NCBI RefSeq assembly: GCF_900199705.1
Contig: NZ_LT904908.1
Coordinates: 1,137,096 to 1,201,095 of the forward strand
Reading direction: 5' to 3'
Length of the DNA: 64,000 bases
Source of the DNA: Collinsella provencensis
GTDB lineage: Bacteria > Actinomycetota > Coriobacteriia > Coriobacteriales > Coriobacteriaceae
Translations under genes and position numbers: made by a program
Shown: positions 8,692-17,374 of the stretch, piece by piece
Layout: every line of letters begins with the position of its first letter
How positions within the stretch are numbered: position 1 is the stretch's first letter
Notes under the pieces: model-generated
Seen by the model: the letters and a program-made list of their open reading frames with translations, nothing else
The model's database searches: none
Told to the model about the DNA's origin: nothing

Positions 8692-9474
8692 CTATCCGAT
8701 CCAGTTTTTGAGCCAAAGCTCCATGGAGCGACTCATTTCGGCCATGAAGTCGCTCGTATGTTTGCGATTGAAAATGTCGCGAACACGGGATCCCGGTTCA
8801 GTGGCGTGCGGGCGGAACATCGCATCCATCTCGGCGACCTGCGCATCGAGCATCGCTTCGTCGGCGCGGCGATAGCGCTCTGACATCACAAGGTTTGCCA
8901 CAGGATGCGGTGTCACTGGCCATTCACGTGCGGGAACACCCAAAATGAGCATTGATAGCGGCACCGTGTGCACAGGAAGATCGAGCAGCTCGCGAACCTC
9001 CTCGGCGTTTTCGACGATGTCTCCGATGTAGCAAGTTCCCAATCCCACGGCCTCGGCCGCAATCACGGCGTTTTGTGCCGCGGCAACGGTATCCTGTGCG
9101 GCAATGGCGAACTCGCCCAAGCCGGGGCGTGCATGCGCAGCCGCATCGGAACCAGCGCCGTTATCCTCCCCATCAAGACACCCAACGTGCTCGAACAGGT
9201 CAATCCACTTGCAATAGTCGACCACGAACACCAGCGCCCAGAGAGCCTTGGCGATCATGGGCTGGTTGTCGCACAAAACTGCAAGACGGTCACGTGTTTT
9301 TTGACTGCGAATGTCGATAATGGAGTACATCATCATGGCGCCTGCAGTCGGGGCGCGCGAAGCGGCATGAAGTACCGCCTCACGTTGAGCATCGGTAATT
9401 TCGCTTTCGGTATCAAATCGACGCGTTGACGTACGACGGTCAATGAGCTCGAGCGTTTCTGCATGCGACGTCAT
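8692..9474 (-). CDS. Nitroreductase-family FMN oxidoreductase
   Basis: A 260-residue member of the nitroreductase family, flavoenzymes that reduce nitro compounds, quinones or flavins with NAD(P)H. Support: the N-terminal FMN-phosphate motif RRTSTRRF near residue 14, the ASRAPTAGAMM segment, the AAEAVGLGTCYIGDI stretch near residue 160, and the helical C-terminus. Start at 9474 with GGGAGATC just before it; the longer frame to 9555 has no good ribosome site. The native substrate is unknown. A2 lies just past its stop and may serve as its terminator. Confidence 0.88.
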   Translation of the reverse strand: MTSHAETLELIDRRTSTRRFDTESEITDAQREAVLHAASRAPTAGAMMMYSIIDIRSQKTRDRLAVLCDNQPMIAKALWALVFVVDYCKWIDLFEHVGCLDGEDNGAGSDAAAHARPGLGEFAIAAQDTVAAAQNAVIAAEAVGLGTCYIGDIVENAEEVRELLDLPVHTVPLSMLILGVPAREWPVTPHPVANLVMSERYRRADEAMLDAQVAEMDAMFRPHATEPGSRVRDIFNRKHTSDFMAEMSRSMELWLKNWIG

Positions 9475-9756
9475 GATGATCTCCCTTCGTTGCGGCTTCT
9501 GTTTCAAAGAAAGGCGCCCAACGAGCGCACCGCGGACATAAGATTGCTGCGGCAATTCGATAAACCCTTCTTAAGATATATGGACATGTCTATGGAAACA
9601 TGGTCTGAGCGGCGGTTTTCAACAAAAACTAGACAAACGATGGGTATCATATCGTCCGTTATCGCGACAAATTCCACGCGCTGCAAACGCTTGGGCAAAA
9701 CGATTCAGTTCCATGTGATTGCACGCTAAAACGAACATTGGCCTAAAGAGGTTTGC

Positions 9757-12177
9757 ATGTTTACCACCGTTATCTCGCTGATTGGACTCGCCGCATCCAT
9801 CCTGCTGGGTGCGCGCGAAATGCGTCGCCGCACAGCCGCTGTCGCCGCCGCAGCAAGCGATGTCGAGAACGCCGCAGACGCACCCGAGCGCGTATCCGCG
9901 CGCAACGGCCTTGCTGCAGGAGTCGTGTTTTACCTGCTACATCTCGCCGTTGCGGCGCTGGGCGTCCTTGGGCTCGCTCCCGACGACATCCTGTCCCCCA
10001 TCATCGCGAATATCGTATTCACAGCCTGCGCCTATGCGAGCTTTGGACGCGACCGCGTGTGCGCCTTGCTCGACCGCATCGTGCAGACCGAAGAGCAGCA
10101 GCTCGCTTCTGAGCGGACCTTCCGCCCGGACTGCGCTTCGTGCCCCAAGTACGACGAATGTGCCATCCGCATTACGCGTGAAGAGGATCTCACGCGCGTC
10201 GCACGTTTCCGTCGCTCGCTGCGTTCGTACGCGCATGCGGCGGCCAAGTTCCTCCGCCGTCCCGCTTCCGTGCGCACCATCGTTCTCATGCTTGCTGGCC
10301 TGTTTGCCATGCTCGCTCTCGAAACTCCTTCAAACCACGACCTTACCTGGGCATATCCCCTGTGCATCCTGCTTGAATGGTCAATTATCACCGCCATCAT
10401 GATGGGGCTGTACTATCTGTTCCAGCGCCGCGGAGCGGGCGCGGGAGTTGCCGCGTTCGTGTTCTGGGGTATTGGTATGGCGGAGTACTTCGTCATCCTG
10501 TTCAAATCCATGCCCATCTCCCCCGCCGACCTCTCCGCCCTTCGCACTGCCGCCGCCGTCGGTGGTGGCTACGCTTTCGTCTTCACCGCATTCGGTCTGT
10601 ACGCGATGGCGCTGCTCGCCGTCTCCCTGCTGCTGTGCTCGATTGCAACGGAGTTCCGCACCGCCCAGCCCAAGGGCGAGCCGCGTGACCGCAAGCTGCT
10701 CATCACCAACCTGCTTCTCGCACTTGCGTTGCTTGGCGGCGTGACGGCACACGTCATCCTTATCGACTACTATCACATGCTCAACATCACCGTGTACACG
10801 TGGCGCCCGCTTGAGAGCTACTACCGTCAGGGCTTCATCCCCACATTCATCTCGTCTGCCCAGACCATCAAGCCGCCTGTGCCCGAAAACTATTCGGTTG
10901 ACGGCGCCAAACAGCTGCTCGAGCAAAAGGCTACGAGCTTTGATGAGGATGTCCTGTCCGCCGACACGCAATACATCGCGGCGAGCGGGCAGTTCGAAGA
11001 GGAAAAGCCGGTGGTCGTCGCCATCATGAACGAAACGTTCTCCGACCTTTCCATCTACCAGAACATGCACGCCAACTACCAGGGACCGCAGTTCTTCAAC
11101 AGTCTGAGCGACTGCCTGAGCCGCGGCAAGCTGTACGTCTCGGCATACGGCGGCGGCACCTGCAACACCGAGTTCGAGTTCCTCACGGGCAATTCTATGG
11201 CCATGCTCGGCTCAGGCGTGTATCCGTACACCATCTATGACCTGCAGGAAACCGAAAACCTTGCGGCGCAGTTCAAGGACATGGGCTACCACACCGTGGC
11301 CATGCACCCCAACCATGCCACCAACTGGAACCGCGAGAACGTGTACGGTAGCTTTGGTTTCGACGAGTTCCTCGCCATTCAGGACTTCCAAGGTGCCGAC
11401 ACGCTGCGCGGCATGGTGACCGACGAAGCCACCTACGACAAGACACTTGAGCTGATCAAGAACAACCCCGATCCACAGTTCATCTTCGACGTGACCATGC
11501 AAAACCACTCGGGCTACAAGACGGGCCTGCTGCCGGCCGACGTGCTGCAGCAGTACTACATCGACGGCGTCGCGGATCCCGAGATCAACGAGTTCCTTTC
11601 ACTCATCGAGGAGTCTGACCGCGCGCTCGAGAAGTTCATCGGCGAGCTGCGCCAGCTCGACCGCAAGGTCATTGTGGTGTTCTTCGGCGACCACCAGCCG
11701 TACTTCCCCAACAGGTACAACGACCAGTGGTTTGTGGGCGAGGACAGCGTGACGCACGCCGAACGACTGTGGCAGACGAGCTATATCGTTTGGGCGAACT
11801 ACGACGTCGAGGGCAACAGCCAGACGAGCGCCACGAATGACCTTTCAACCAACTATCTTGGCGCGGAGCTCATGCGTTTGATCGGCGCACCGCTGTCCGA
11901 TTATCAGAAGGCACAGCTTTCGCTGCGCGACGCGTTGCCGGCGATCAACACTACCGGTTTCCAGGACCGCACGGGAACGTGGTACCTGTCCAACAGCGGC
12001 AGGGACGCCCTCGTGGGACCCAATGCGCTCGCGGCGGCCACCGCAAGGGACCAGCTGGCAACCATCCAATACTACAAGCTGTTCGGCGACGGCAAGGACG
12101 TCTACACCAAGCAGCATCAGAGCGCAGCCAATGAGACGGATCCGAATTTGGCGCCGGGCACCACGCAGATTAAGTAG
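9757..12177 (+). CDS. LTA-synthase-family sulfatase-fold phosphoglycerol transferase
   Basis: An 806-residue membrane enzyme of the LtaS/MdoB family, which moves glycerol-phosphate from phosphatidylglycerol onto lipoteichoic-acid-like or glycan acceptors outside the cell. The first 360 residues hold about six hydrophobic segments and a cytosolic Cys-bearing stretch (CASCPKYDECAIR, near residue 127). The catalytic domain starts near 425 with VVVAIMNETFSDL (metal-binding Glu). The nucleophile is expected in the Thr of GGGTCNTEFEFLTGNS; GDHQPYFPNRY near residue 645 supplies the late Asp-His metal site. Start fits AAAGAGG. It is longer than classic LtaS (about 650 aa). The acceptor polymer is unknown. 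Confidence 0.88.
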   Translation: MFTTVISLIGLAASILLGAREMRRRTAAVAAAASDVENAADAPERVSARNGLAAGVVFYLLHLAVAALGVLGLAPDDILSPIIANIVFTACAYASFGRDRVCALLDRIVQTEEQQLASERTFRPDCASCPKYDECAIRITREEDLTRVARFRRSLRSYAHAAAKFLRRPASVRTIVLMLAGLFAMLALETPSNHDLTWAYPLCILLEWSIITAIMMGLYYLFQRRGAGAGVAAFVFWGIGMAEYFVILFKSMPISPADLSALRTAAAVGGGYAFVFTAFGLYAMALLAVSLLLCSIATEFRTAQPKGEPRDRKLLITNLLLALALLGGVTAHVILIDYYHMLNITVYTWRPLESYYRQGFIPTFISSAQTIKPPVPENYSVDGAKQLLEQKATSFDEDVLSADTQYIAASGQFEEEKPVVVAIMNETFSDLSIYQNMHANYQGPQFFNSLSDCLSRGKLYVSAYGGGTCNTEFEFLTGNSMAMLGSGVYPYTIYDLQETENLAAQFKDMGYHTVAMHPNHATNWNRENVYGSFGFDEFLAIQDFQGADTLRGMVTDEATYDKTLELIKNNPDPQFIFDVTMQNHSGYKTGLLPADVLQQYYIDGVADPEINEFLSLIEESDRALEKFIGELRQLDRKVIVVFFGDHQPYFPNRYNDQWFVGEDSVTHAERLWQTSYIVWANYDVEGNSQTSATNDLSTNYLGAELMRLIGAPLSDYQKAQLSLRDALPAINTTGFQDRTGTWYLSNSGRDALVGPNALAAATARDQLATIQYYKLFGDGKDVYTKQHQSAANETDPNLAPGTTQIK

Positions 12178-12196
12178 CGCACGGCTGGCAACACCC

Positions 12197-12220
12197 CGAA
12201 TCGCCGCACAATCGGCGGTT
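12197..12220 (+). terminator. Weak hairpin after the LTA-synthase-like gene
   Basis: A CGCCG/CGGCG stem with a 6-nt loop, followed by GTTTG. The T-run is short, so this is only a candidate. Confidence 0.35.
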
Positions 12221-12407
12221 TGAGGTCCCTGTGGACCTACATGCCGCGGATTCTTCTGGTTGGATGGTCGACCAGCTCTTCGCTGCAACCCGCATGCCCC
12301 AACAGATGGTTGCGGACAGCACCATACTGTTTATGCGAGTTGTCGAACGACAGGGCTGCGTTCGGCCCGCTCCCGTTTGGGATGACCGCCCTGCACCTGC
12401 CCTGTAT

Positions 12408-13118
12408 TTACAGCTCGCGCTTCTCATAGAAGCGAATTGCCACGCACACGCTCGCAACATAAACGACAACGGAGACGCCCAGGCACGCGCTTGTCATCAC
12501 GCCGATGCCCGCAGGCGTTTGGACATAGTTGAGAAGCTGCATGATTGAAGCCAGCGTGTCTTCCCCAAGGCCCTGCATCACGAAAAACGGGGACATTGTG
12601 ACGAGAACCATGGCGAACGGCAACCAATGGGTCGCCTTGGTCTGTCCGAGCTTGAAAAACATCGGGAGGCAGAACGACGCAAGGAGCAAGCCCGTGCAGA
12701 CACCCACTGCGCTCGTAGCGGCATATGCCATCAGGTCATCTCCGTTTTTGAGAAGGACGGTGTCCAAGATTTCCGGAAGCGTCACAACCTGGCCCAGCGC
12801 CGAAAGGCCCAAACCGGCAACGGCAAACAGCCCAGAAATCGCAAGCGAGGCGGCAAGGATGAACGCGTACCTGCCGATCACCACATCTCGCCTGCTCATG
12901 GGCATTGCCAAGCGATACGTCGCCCACCCGTTCTGCTCATCGTACGCGGCCGAGCTCGCAACCATGCCAAACGTGAGCATCATGAATACCGTCATCGGCG
13001 CCCCGATGATCGAGCCGGTGCCCACAGCCAGGCAAGATGCGACAAAAACCGCAGAGAGCAACATCTGGCGGATGTACTTGGAAAACACAATCGCCTCAAT
13101 GGCAAATGCACGCTTCAT
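12408..13118 (-). CDS. ABC-2 type transporter permease
   Basis: A 236-residue integral membrane protein with about six hydrophobic helices (for example MLLSAVFVASCLAVGTGS and AASLAISGLFAVAGLGL). The N-terminal half reads like ABC-2 permeases: AYDEQNGWATYRLAMPMSRR is the usual cytosolic motif before the third helix. Its ATG overlaps the stop of the ATPase gene by one base, so the two are translationally coupled. With the ATPase and the GntR regulator it forms a three-gene export operon like the ytr/bcr type systems of Firmicutes. The substrate is unknown; antibiotic or peptide sensing is a family-level guess. Confidence 0.88.
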   Translation of the reverse strand: MKRAFAIEAIVFSKYIRQMLLSAVFVASCLAVGTGSIIGAPMTVFMMLTFGMVASSAAYDEQNGWATYRLAMPMSRRDVVIGRYAFILAASLAISGLFAVAGLGLSALGQVVTLPEILDTVLLKNGDDLMAYAATSAVGVCTGLLLASFCLPMFFKLGQTKATHWLPFAMVLVTMSPFFVMQGLGEDTLASIMQLLNYVQTPAGIGVMTSACLGVSVVVYVASVCVAIRFYEKREL

Positions 13119-14128
13119 TATCGATCGTCTCCCTTTGAGATGGCGGATTGCGGGCGGTCGGGTTGGTTAGCACCCTCCAAACCTGTAGACCCCTTGAGCA
13201 TGAACGCCATATAGTCGTCGATGGTCATGTGGTCGCATGGAATATTCGGATACATCTGGGCAAACACGAACCGATTGGGAACAAGCAGGTCGATGCCGTA
13301 ATCATGGCGCAGCATCCGAGGTTGAGCGCCGACCAGCGCGCCGCTTTGCACAACGTCCTCGACCTCCGCCGCGCGGCACCGAGCGATGCCCATCATGTCG
13401 GTGATCTCGTCCTTTGCGAGCGCAAAGACCATCTCGCCCCGGTCTATGCAGATGATTTGATCTGCGATCTTGTCCAAGTCGCTCGTGATATGGCTGCTCA
13501 TGAGAATCGCGTTTTGCGGATTGCCCCGCTCGTCCTCGGCGGCGACGAATTCGCGCAGCATGTCGAGCACCTCATCGCGTGCCAAGGGGTCGAGTCCCGC
13601 CGTCGCTTCGTCCAGGATAAGCACGCGGGGGTGATGGCTCAACGCGCATGCAAGGCCGAGCTTCATGCCCATGCCGCGCGAAAGCGCCTTGGCAGTCTTG
13701 CCGGCATCGAGACCAAACGTTTCGAGATGTCCCTCGAAGACCTGCGCGTCCCAAGAACGGTAGGCGCGTGCCATGATTTCACCAACCTCGCCGACCTTCA
13801 ACTGGCCAGGCAGGGAAACCGTGTCGAACACCACGCCGATCTGCTCTTTGACAGCGGCCGCTCGAGCATCGTGCGCGAGCTTCGCCGAGGGCGCGTCCAA
13901 AATGCGCGCCTCACCTGCGTCGAGCTCGATAATCCCAAGCAGCGCCTTGATGATCGTCGATTTGCCCGCGCCGTTCTGGCCGACAAACCCCACGACTTGC
14001 CCCGCCTGCACGGAAAACGTTACGTTGTTGAGCGTAAAACCGTCGTAGTGCTTGGTCAACCCGTGGGCTTCGATAAGGGCGCTTCCCGCCGCCACTTGTT
14101 CTCGCTGCACGTCTAATGTACTCGTCAT
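13118..14128 (-). CDS. ABC transporter ATP-binding protein
   Basis: A 336-residue nucleotide-binding subunit. Walker A is GFVGQNGAGKSTIIKAL (about 45-61); the signature region is KALSRGMGMKLGLACAL, and Walker B is VLILDEATAGLDP. The final 100 residues form a C-terminal extension typical of ABC-2 export ATPases. I chose ATG 14128: GGAGAG lies at proper distance, while the upstream GTG at 14140 sits on top of that site. The gene begins one base past the stop of the GntR gene and ends overlapping the permease start. It powers the permease next door. Confidence 0.92.
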   Translation of the reverse strand: MTSTLDVQREQVAAGSALIEAHGLTKHYDGFTLNNVTFSVQAGQVVGFVGQNGAGKSTIIKALLGIIELDAGEARILDAPSAKLAHDARAAAVKEQIGVVFDTVSLPGQLKVGEVGEIMARAYRSWDAQVFEGHLETFGLDAGKTAKALSRGMGMKLGLACALSHHPRVLILDEATAGLDPLARDEVLDMLREFVAAEDERGNPQNAILMSSHITSDLDKIADQIICIDRGEMVFALAKDEITDMMGIARCRAAEVEDVVQSGALVGAQPRMLRHDYGIDLLVPNRFVFAQMYPNIPCDHMTIDDYMAFMLKGSTGLEGANQPDRPQSAISKGDDR

Positions 14129-14129
14129 G

Positions 14130-14507
14130 TTAGTCGTCACTCTCCAAAAGGATGGTAAGCATCTCGATGAGCTCCGCCTGCGTCAGGTCCAAGGCACCGG
14201 CGGCGTCGATTGCACGCACAAGGTGCCCCTCAACTTCTCGAAGTCGCTCCTCCCGTAGGAGCTCCGCGTTTCCTCCGGCAACAAAGCTGCCTTTGCCCTG
14301 AACGGTCTCGATAAACCCAGCCGCTTCCAAATCGGCATACGCGCGCTTGGTCGTGATGGCGCTCACGCGCAGGCTGTTGGCGAGCGAGCGGATTGACGGA
14401 AGTTGTTCCCCCGCTTTGAGCTCGCCAACGATGATCTGGTTTTTGATCTGGCTCGTGATTTGCTCGTAGATGGGGCGTGAGCTGGAGCTCGAGATGATGA
14501 TTTCCAC
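14130..14507 (-). CDS. GntR-family regulator, YtrA type
   Basis: A 125-residue repressor with an N-terminal winged helix: RPIYEQITSQIKNQI, then LPSIRSLANSLRVSAITTKR, then GFIETVQGKGSFVAGG. A short helical dimerisation tail follows instead of a large effector domain, which marks the YtrA subgroup. It is the first gene of the ABC operon and very likely represses it by binding the palindrome at 14598-14629. The inducer is unknown. Confidence 0.92.
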   Translation of the reverse strand: MEIIISSSSSRPIYEQITSQIKNQIIVGELKAGEQLPSIRSLANSLRVSAITTKRAYADLEAAGFIETVQGKGSFVAGGNAELLREERLREVEGHLVRAIDAAGALDLTQAELIEMLTILLESDD

Positions 14508-14597
14508 GAAATAGAATCCTTCCTGCCTCCCCGCAAGGCGTCCCCTACGGGTGCGCGCAACGCAAACGACGTCTCATATGCATTGCGGCCGAGCATA

Positions 14598-14629
14598 GTG
14601 TATATACTCGATAAGTACAGTATATACAC
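14598..14629 (-). promoter_or_regulatory. Probable YtrA-type operator
   Basis: A perfect inverted repeat, GTGTATATACT (14598-14608) and AGTATATACAC (14619-14629), with a 10-nt spacer, about 90 nt ahead of the GntR start. Two-half-site palindromes of the GT...AC kind upstream of their own operon are typical targets of YtrA-like regulators. The -10-like TATA boxes lie inside the half-sites, so binding would block the promoter. Confidence 0.75.
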
Positions 14630-14691
14630 ACCTATACACAATGCAAGGACAATCTGACCGAATCCCCATCGCAACCAAACATCAATATCAA

Positions 14692-14717
14692 AGAGGCCGA
14701 CCGGACGGCCAGCCTCT
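14692..14717 (-). terminator. Terminator after the yqeY-like gene
   Basis: On the minus strand an 11-bp stem with two G:T wobbles (AGAGGCTGGCC / GGTCGGCCTCT, loop GTCC) followed by TTTGAT. It is about 60 nt past the stop codon. Confidence 0.6.
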
Positions 14718-14775
14718 ATGAAAAGATGCTTATTCAAATTGTGCGCCAATCGCACGGGCGTGCGTCAGGTATATC

Positions 14776-15222
14776 TCACGCCAGTCGTGCGCCGATCTCC
14801 TTGGCGGCGGCGGGCTTGTCGAAGTTGCCGTTGGTTGCCTTGTTGAGCGCACCCATCACGCGGCCCATGTCCTTCTTTGACTCGGCGCCGACCTCGGCAA
14901 TGACCCGCTCGATGAGCGCGACGAGCTCGTCGCCCGAAACCTGGGCGGGCAGCAGCCCCTCGAGCACCGCAACCTGCTCGCGCAGGTTCTCCGTGCGCTC
15001 GGGATTATTGGCGGCCTTCTCGGACATCTCGAGCGTCTCGTTGGTCTGCTTGAGCGTGCGCTTGATCTGCGCCGTCACCTCTTCCTCGGTGATGTCGTGT
15101 GCGGCCCCACGCGCGGCGGCGTTCTTGAGCTCGCCCAGCACTAGGCGAATCACACCCAAGCGCACCTTGTCCTTGGCCTTCATGGCCGCAACCATCTGGG
15201 TATGCAGATCTTCGTATGTCAT
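14776..15222 (-). CDS. GatB/YqeY-domain protein
   Basis: A 148-residue stand-alone YqeY domain, related to the tRNA-binding tail domain of amidotransferase subunit GatB. Recognisable parts are MVAAMKAKDKVRLGVIRLVL near the start, the EEEVTAQIKRTLKQ helix, LLPAQVSGDEL, and the ending DMGRVMGALNKA with its conserved G-x-VM. Start at 15222 follows GAGGAG. The cellular role is not established for the family; a link to tRNA handling is usually assumed. Confidence 0.9.
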   Translation of the reverse strand: MTYEDLHTQMVAAMKAKDKVRLGVIRLVLGELKNAAARGAAHDITEEEVTAQIKRTLKQTNETLEMSEKAANNPERTENLREQVAVLEGLLPAQVSGDELVALIERVIAEVGAESKKDMGRVMGALNKATNGNFDKPAAAKEIGARLA

Positions 15223-15248
15223 ATGAATCTCCTCTATCAAATGCCGAC

Positions 15249-15281
15249 GTGCTGGCCTGCCAGTACGACAGCGCCAGCACG
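15249..15281 (-). terminator. Hairpin after the foldase gene
   Basis: An inverted repeat GTGCTGGC (15249-15256) and GCCAGCAC (15274-15281) sits about 14 nt past the stop codon of the foldase. It has no T-run, so termination is uncertain. Confidence 0.35.
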
Positions 15282-15294
15282 TCAGTCCCTCAAT

Positions 15295-16521
15295 CTACTC
15301 GGTGGAAGCGGAACCCGTGTCCTGCGCCTTCGCCTTGCTCATGTCCACGTTGTACGGCACGTTCTCGGGCATTTCGTTGATCTTGATGTCCGCCTTCTCA
15401 ACATACTCGTTGAGCCATGTGGAATACGCCTCGCCCTGCTTTTCGGTCTTCAGCGAATCCGAAAGCGTCGTCTTGATATCCTCGGGTACTTGGTCGATCG
15501 AGGTGACCTCGCCGTCGATGTTGAACATGTCGGTGCACATGATGATGTGGTACCCGTACGTCGTCTTGACCAGGCCACTCACCTGGTCCTTCGACAACCC
15601 GGACAACGCCTCCTGGTACTCGTCGACGAACGTGCTGAGCTTATCCCAGCCCACGTCGCCGCCGCTCTCCGCGGAACTGTCCTCGGAGTACTCCTTGGCG
15701 GCATCGGCGAACTCGATCTCCCCGCTGTTGATGTCGTCGAGCACCTGCTGCGCCTTGGCTTCAATCTCGGCACGTTCCTCGTCGGTGGCGTCCTCGGTAA
15801 CCTTGAACAGGATGTGCGAAGAACGACGCGCACCGTTGTACGTGTCGAGGCTGTCGTTCAGCGCGGCGATGATGTCCTCGTCACTCGGATCCTTCGCGGG
15901 GGCGACCGCCTCCTTGAGCTTCTCGGCGGCAAGCGAGCTCTTGAGGCTCTCCTTATACGAATCCTTGGTGTAACCGATCTGGGTCAGAATCTCGAGGAAC
16001 GCGTCCTCATCGCCGCCGTAGCCGGCGACGACGCCATTCCACTGCTCGTCGATCTCGTCCTGCGACACCGTGACGTTATACTCACGCTCCGCCTCGGAAA
16101 TGAGGTACTGGCGCGCGTAGCTGTTGATCAGATTCTCGCGGTACGTCTCGGGTGTGAGGCCCTGACCGGCGAGGTAGGTGGCCCAATCCTCGTCTGACTC
16201 GTAACCGGACTGGCGGATTGCCATAATCTGCGTGGTGATGGTGTCTTCCTTGATGTTGACGCCGTTCACCGTGGCGGCGACACCGCCGGTGAGCTCGTAG
16301 TCGCGCGAGTCGGACGCCTGGTTGAGTACACCCGAGCACGCCATGGCGGTCACCGAGAGCAGCATGGCGGCGATGCCTACAATTGCCAGGCCGATCTTGC
16401 CGCCCTTGGAGAGCTTTTCCTTGCGTGCCTGCCTGACCTGCGCCTTTGTGAGCGCGGCCTCGGGTTTTGGGTCGCGCTTGACGCGCGCGTTCCGCTTTGC
16501 AGATTTAATCTTGTCGGCCAT
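15295..16521 (-). CDS. Membrane-anchored PpiC/SurA-type peptidyl-prolyl isomerase
   Basis: A 408-residue extracytoplasmic foldase. A very basic cytosolic start (about 1-40) leads into one hydrophobic segment (about 42-61) ending at Cys62; the preceding residues AMA do not make a good lipobox, so a plain membrane anchor is as likely as a lipoprotein. A SurA-N-like helical region follows (about 80-225), then a parvulin domain (about 230-335) with RRSSHILFKV, SGGDVGW and VKTTYGYHIIM. By analogy with PrsA it helps exported proteins, such as the large adhesins here, to fold outside the membrane. Confidence 0.88.
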   Translation of the reverse strand: MADKIKSAKRNARVKRDPKPEAALTKAQVRQARKEKLSKGGKIGLAIVGIAAMLLSVTAMACSGVLNQASDSRDYELTGGVAATVNGVNIKEDTITTQIMAIRQSGYESDEDWATYLAGQGLTPETYRENLINSYARQYLISEAEREYNVTVSQDEIDEQWNGVVAGYGGDEDAFLEILTQIGYTKDSYKESLKSSLAAEKLKEAVAPAKDPSDEDIIAALNDSLDTYNGARRSSHILFKVTEDATDEERAEIEAKAQQVLDDINSGEIEFADAAKEYSEDSSAESGGDVGWDKLSTFVDEYQEALSGLSKDQVSGLVKTTYGYHIIMCTDMFNIDGEVTSIDQVPEDIKTTLSDSLKTEKQGEAYSTWLNEYVEKADIKINEMPENVPYNVDMSKAKAQDTGSASTE

Positions 16522-16621
16522 GGGGCATGGCCCCCTTTCATGTGGGTTCTCGAACGGAGCTCTCCGCCCGACTTCATTCGATCGCCCGCTATTCTAGCGC
16601 TATCGAGCGTAAACGCCCAAA

Positions 16622-17374
16622 CTAGCCGATGGAGACGGTGAGATCCTCGTTCACGTGCACCTTGCCGTCGGCGAGCAGCTGGACGACCTCGGGATACAGC
16701 ACGTGCTCGATGGCGTGGATGTGCTCCTCGAGCGTATCGACGTCCCAGCCTTCCTCGACCGCGAGCGCACGCTGGGCGATGATGGGGCCCATGTCGTACG
16801 CCGCATTGGCGAAGTGCACGGTCACGCCCGTCACCTTGACACCGCGATCGAACGCGTCTTGGATTCCATGGGCGCCCTGGAAGCTCGGCAACAGCGCGGG
16901 ATGGATGTTGACCACGCGGTCGGGGAACGTGGCGAGCAGCGGTGCATGGACCATGCGCATGTAGCCGGCCATGATCACGTAGTCGCAGCCCGCGGCGAGC
17001 AGCTCGTGGGCGATAACCTCGTCGGCCTGGATGGGGTCGGCGTAGATCTCCTTGGAAAGCGTGAGCGTCTGGATGCCGGCGGCCTCGGCGCGCTTGAGTC
17101 CGTACGCAGAGGGGCGGCTCGCCACGACGAGCGTGATGCGTGCGTTGAGCGTACCCGCGTCGATGGCGTCGATGAGCGCCTGGAGGTTGGTGCCGGAACC
17201 GGAAAGCAGAACGCCGATGCGCAACGGCTCGCTGGCGTCGGCGGCGCGCTCGGCCTGGATATCGTTGTTGCTCGGCATGGCTGGGACTTCCTCGGCGGTG
17301 GCCCCAGCTACGCGGATTGCGGCGTCGAGCTCGGACAAGACGGCGTCCTCCATGGCGTTGTCGTTACTGCTCAT
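16622..17374 (-). CDS. purN: Phosphoribosylglycinamide formyltransferase PurN
   Basis: A 250-residue enzyme that transfers a formyl group from 10-formyl-THF to GAR, the third step of purine synthesis. Motifs: GVLLSGSGTNLQAL (phosphate binding, about 54-67), VVNIHPALLPSFQGAHG (catalytic Asn and His), and VHFANAAYDMGPIIAQ (catalytic Asp). The first 50 residues are an Ala/Glu-rich extension not seen in typical PurN (about 190-210 aa). Its start overlaps the purM stop by 11 bases, so the two genes are one operon. Confidence 0.94.
   Translation of the reverse strand: MSSNDNAMEDAVLSELDAAIRVAGATAEEVPAMPSNNDIQAERAADASEPLRIGVLLSGSGTNLQALIDAIDAGTLNARITLVVASRPSAYGLKRAEAAGIQTLTLSKEIYADPIQADEVIAHELLAAGCDYVIMAGYMRMVHAPLLATFPDRVVNIHPALLPSFQGAHGIQDAFDRGVKVTGVTVHFANAAYDMGPIIAQRALAVEEGWDVDTLEEHIHAIEHVLYPEVVQLLADGKVHVNEDLTVSIG

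Noticed and set aside
12231-12548. 105-residue plus-strand frame after the LTA-synthase-like gene
   Set aside because: Looks somewhat protein-like (WMVDQLFAATRMPQQMVADS) but has no ribosome site, overlaps the end of the permease gene on the other strand, and matches no family I know. It might be a relic; not supported.
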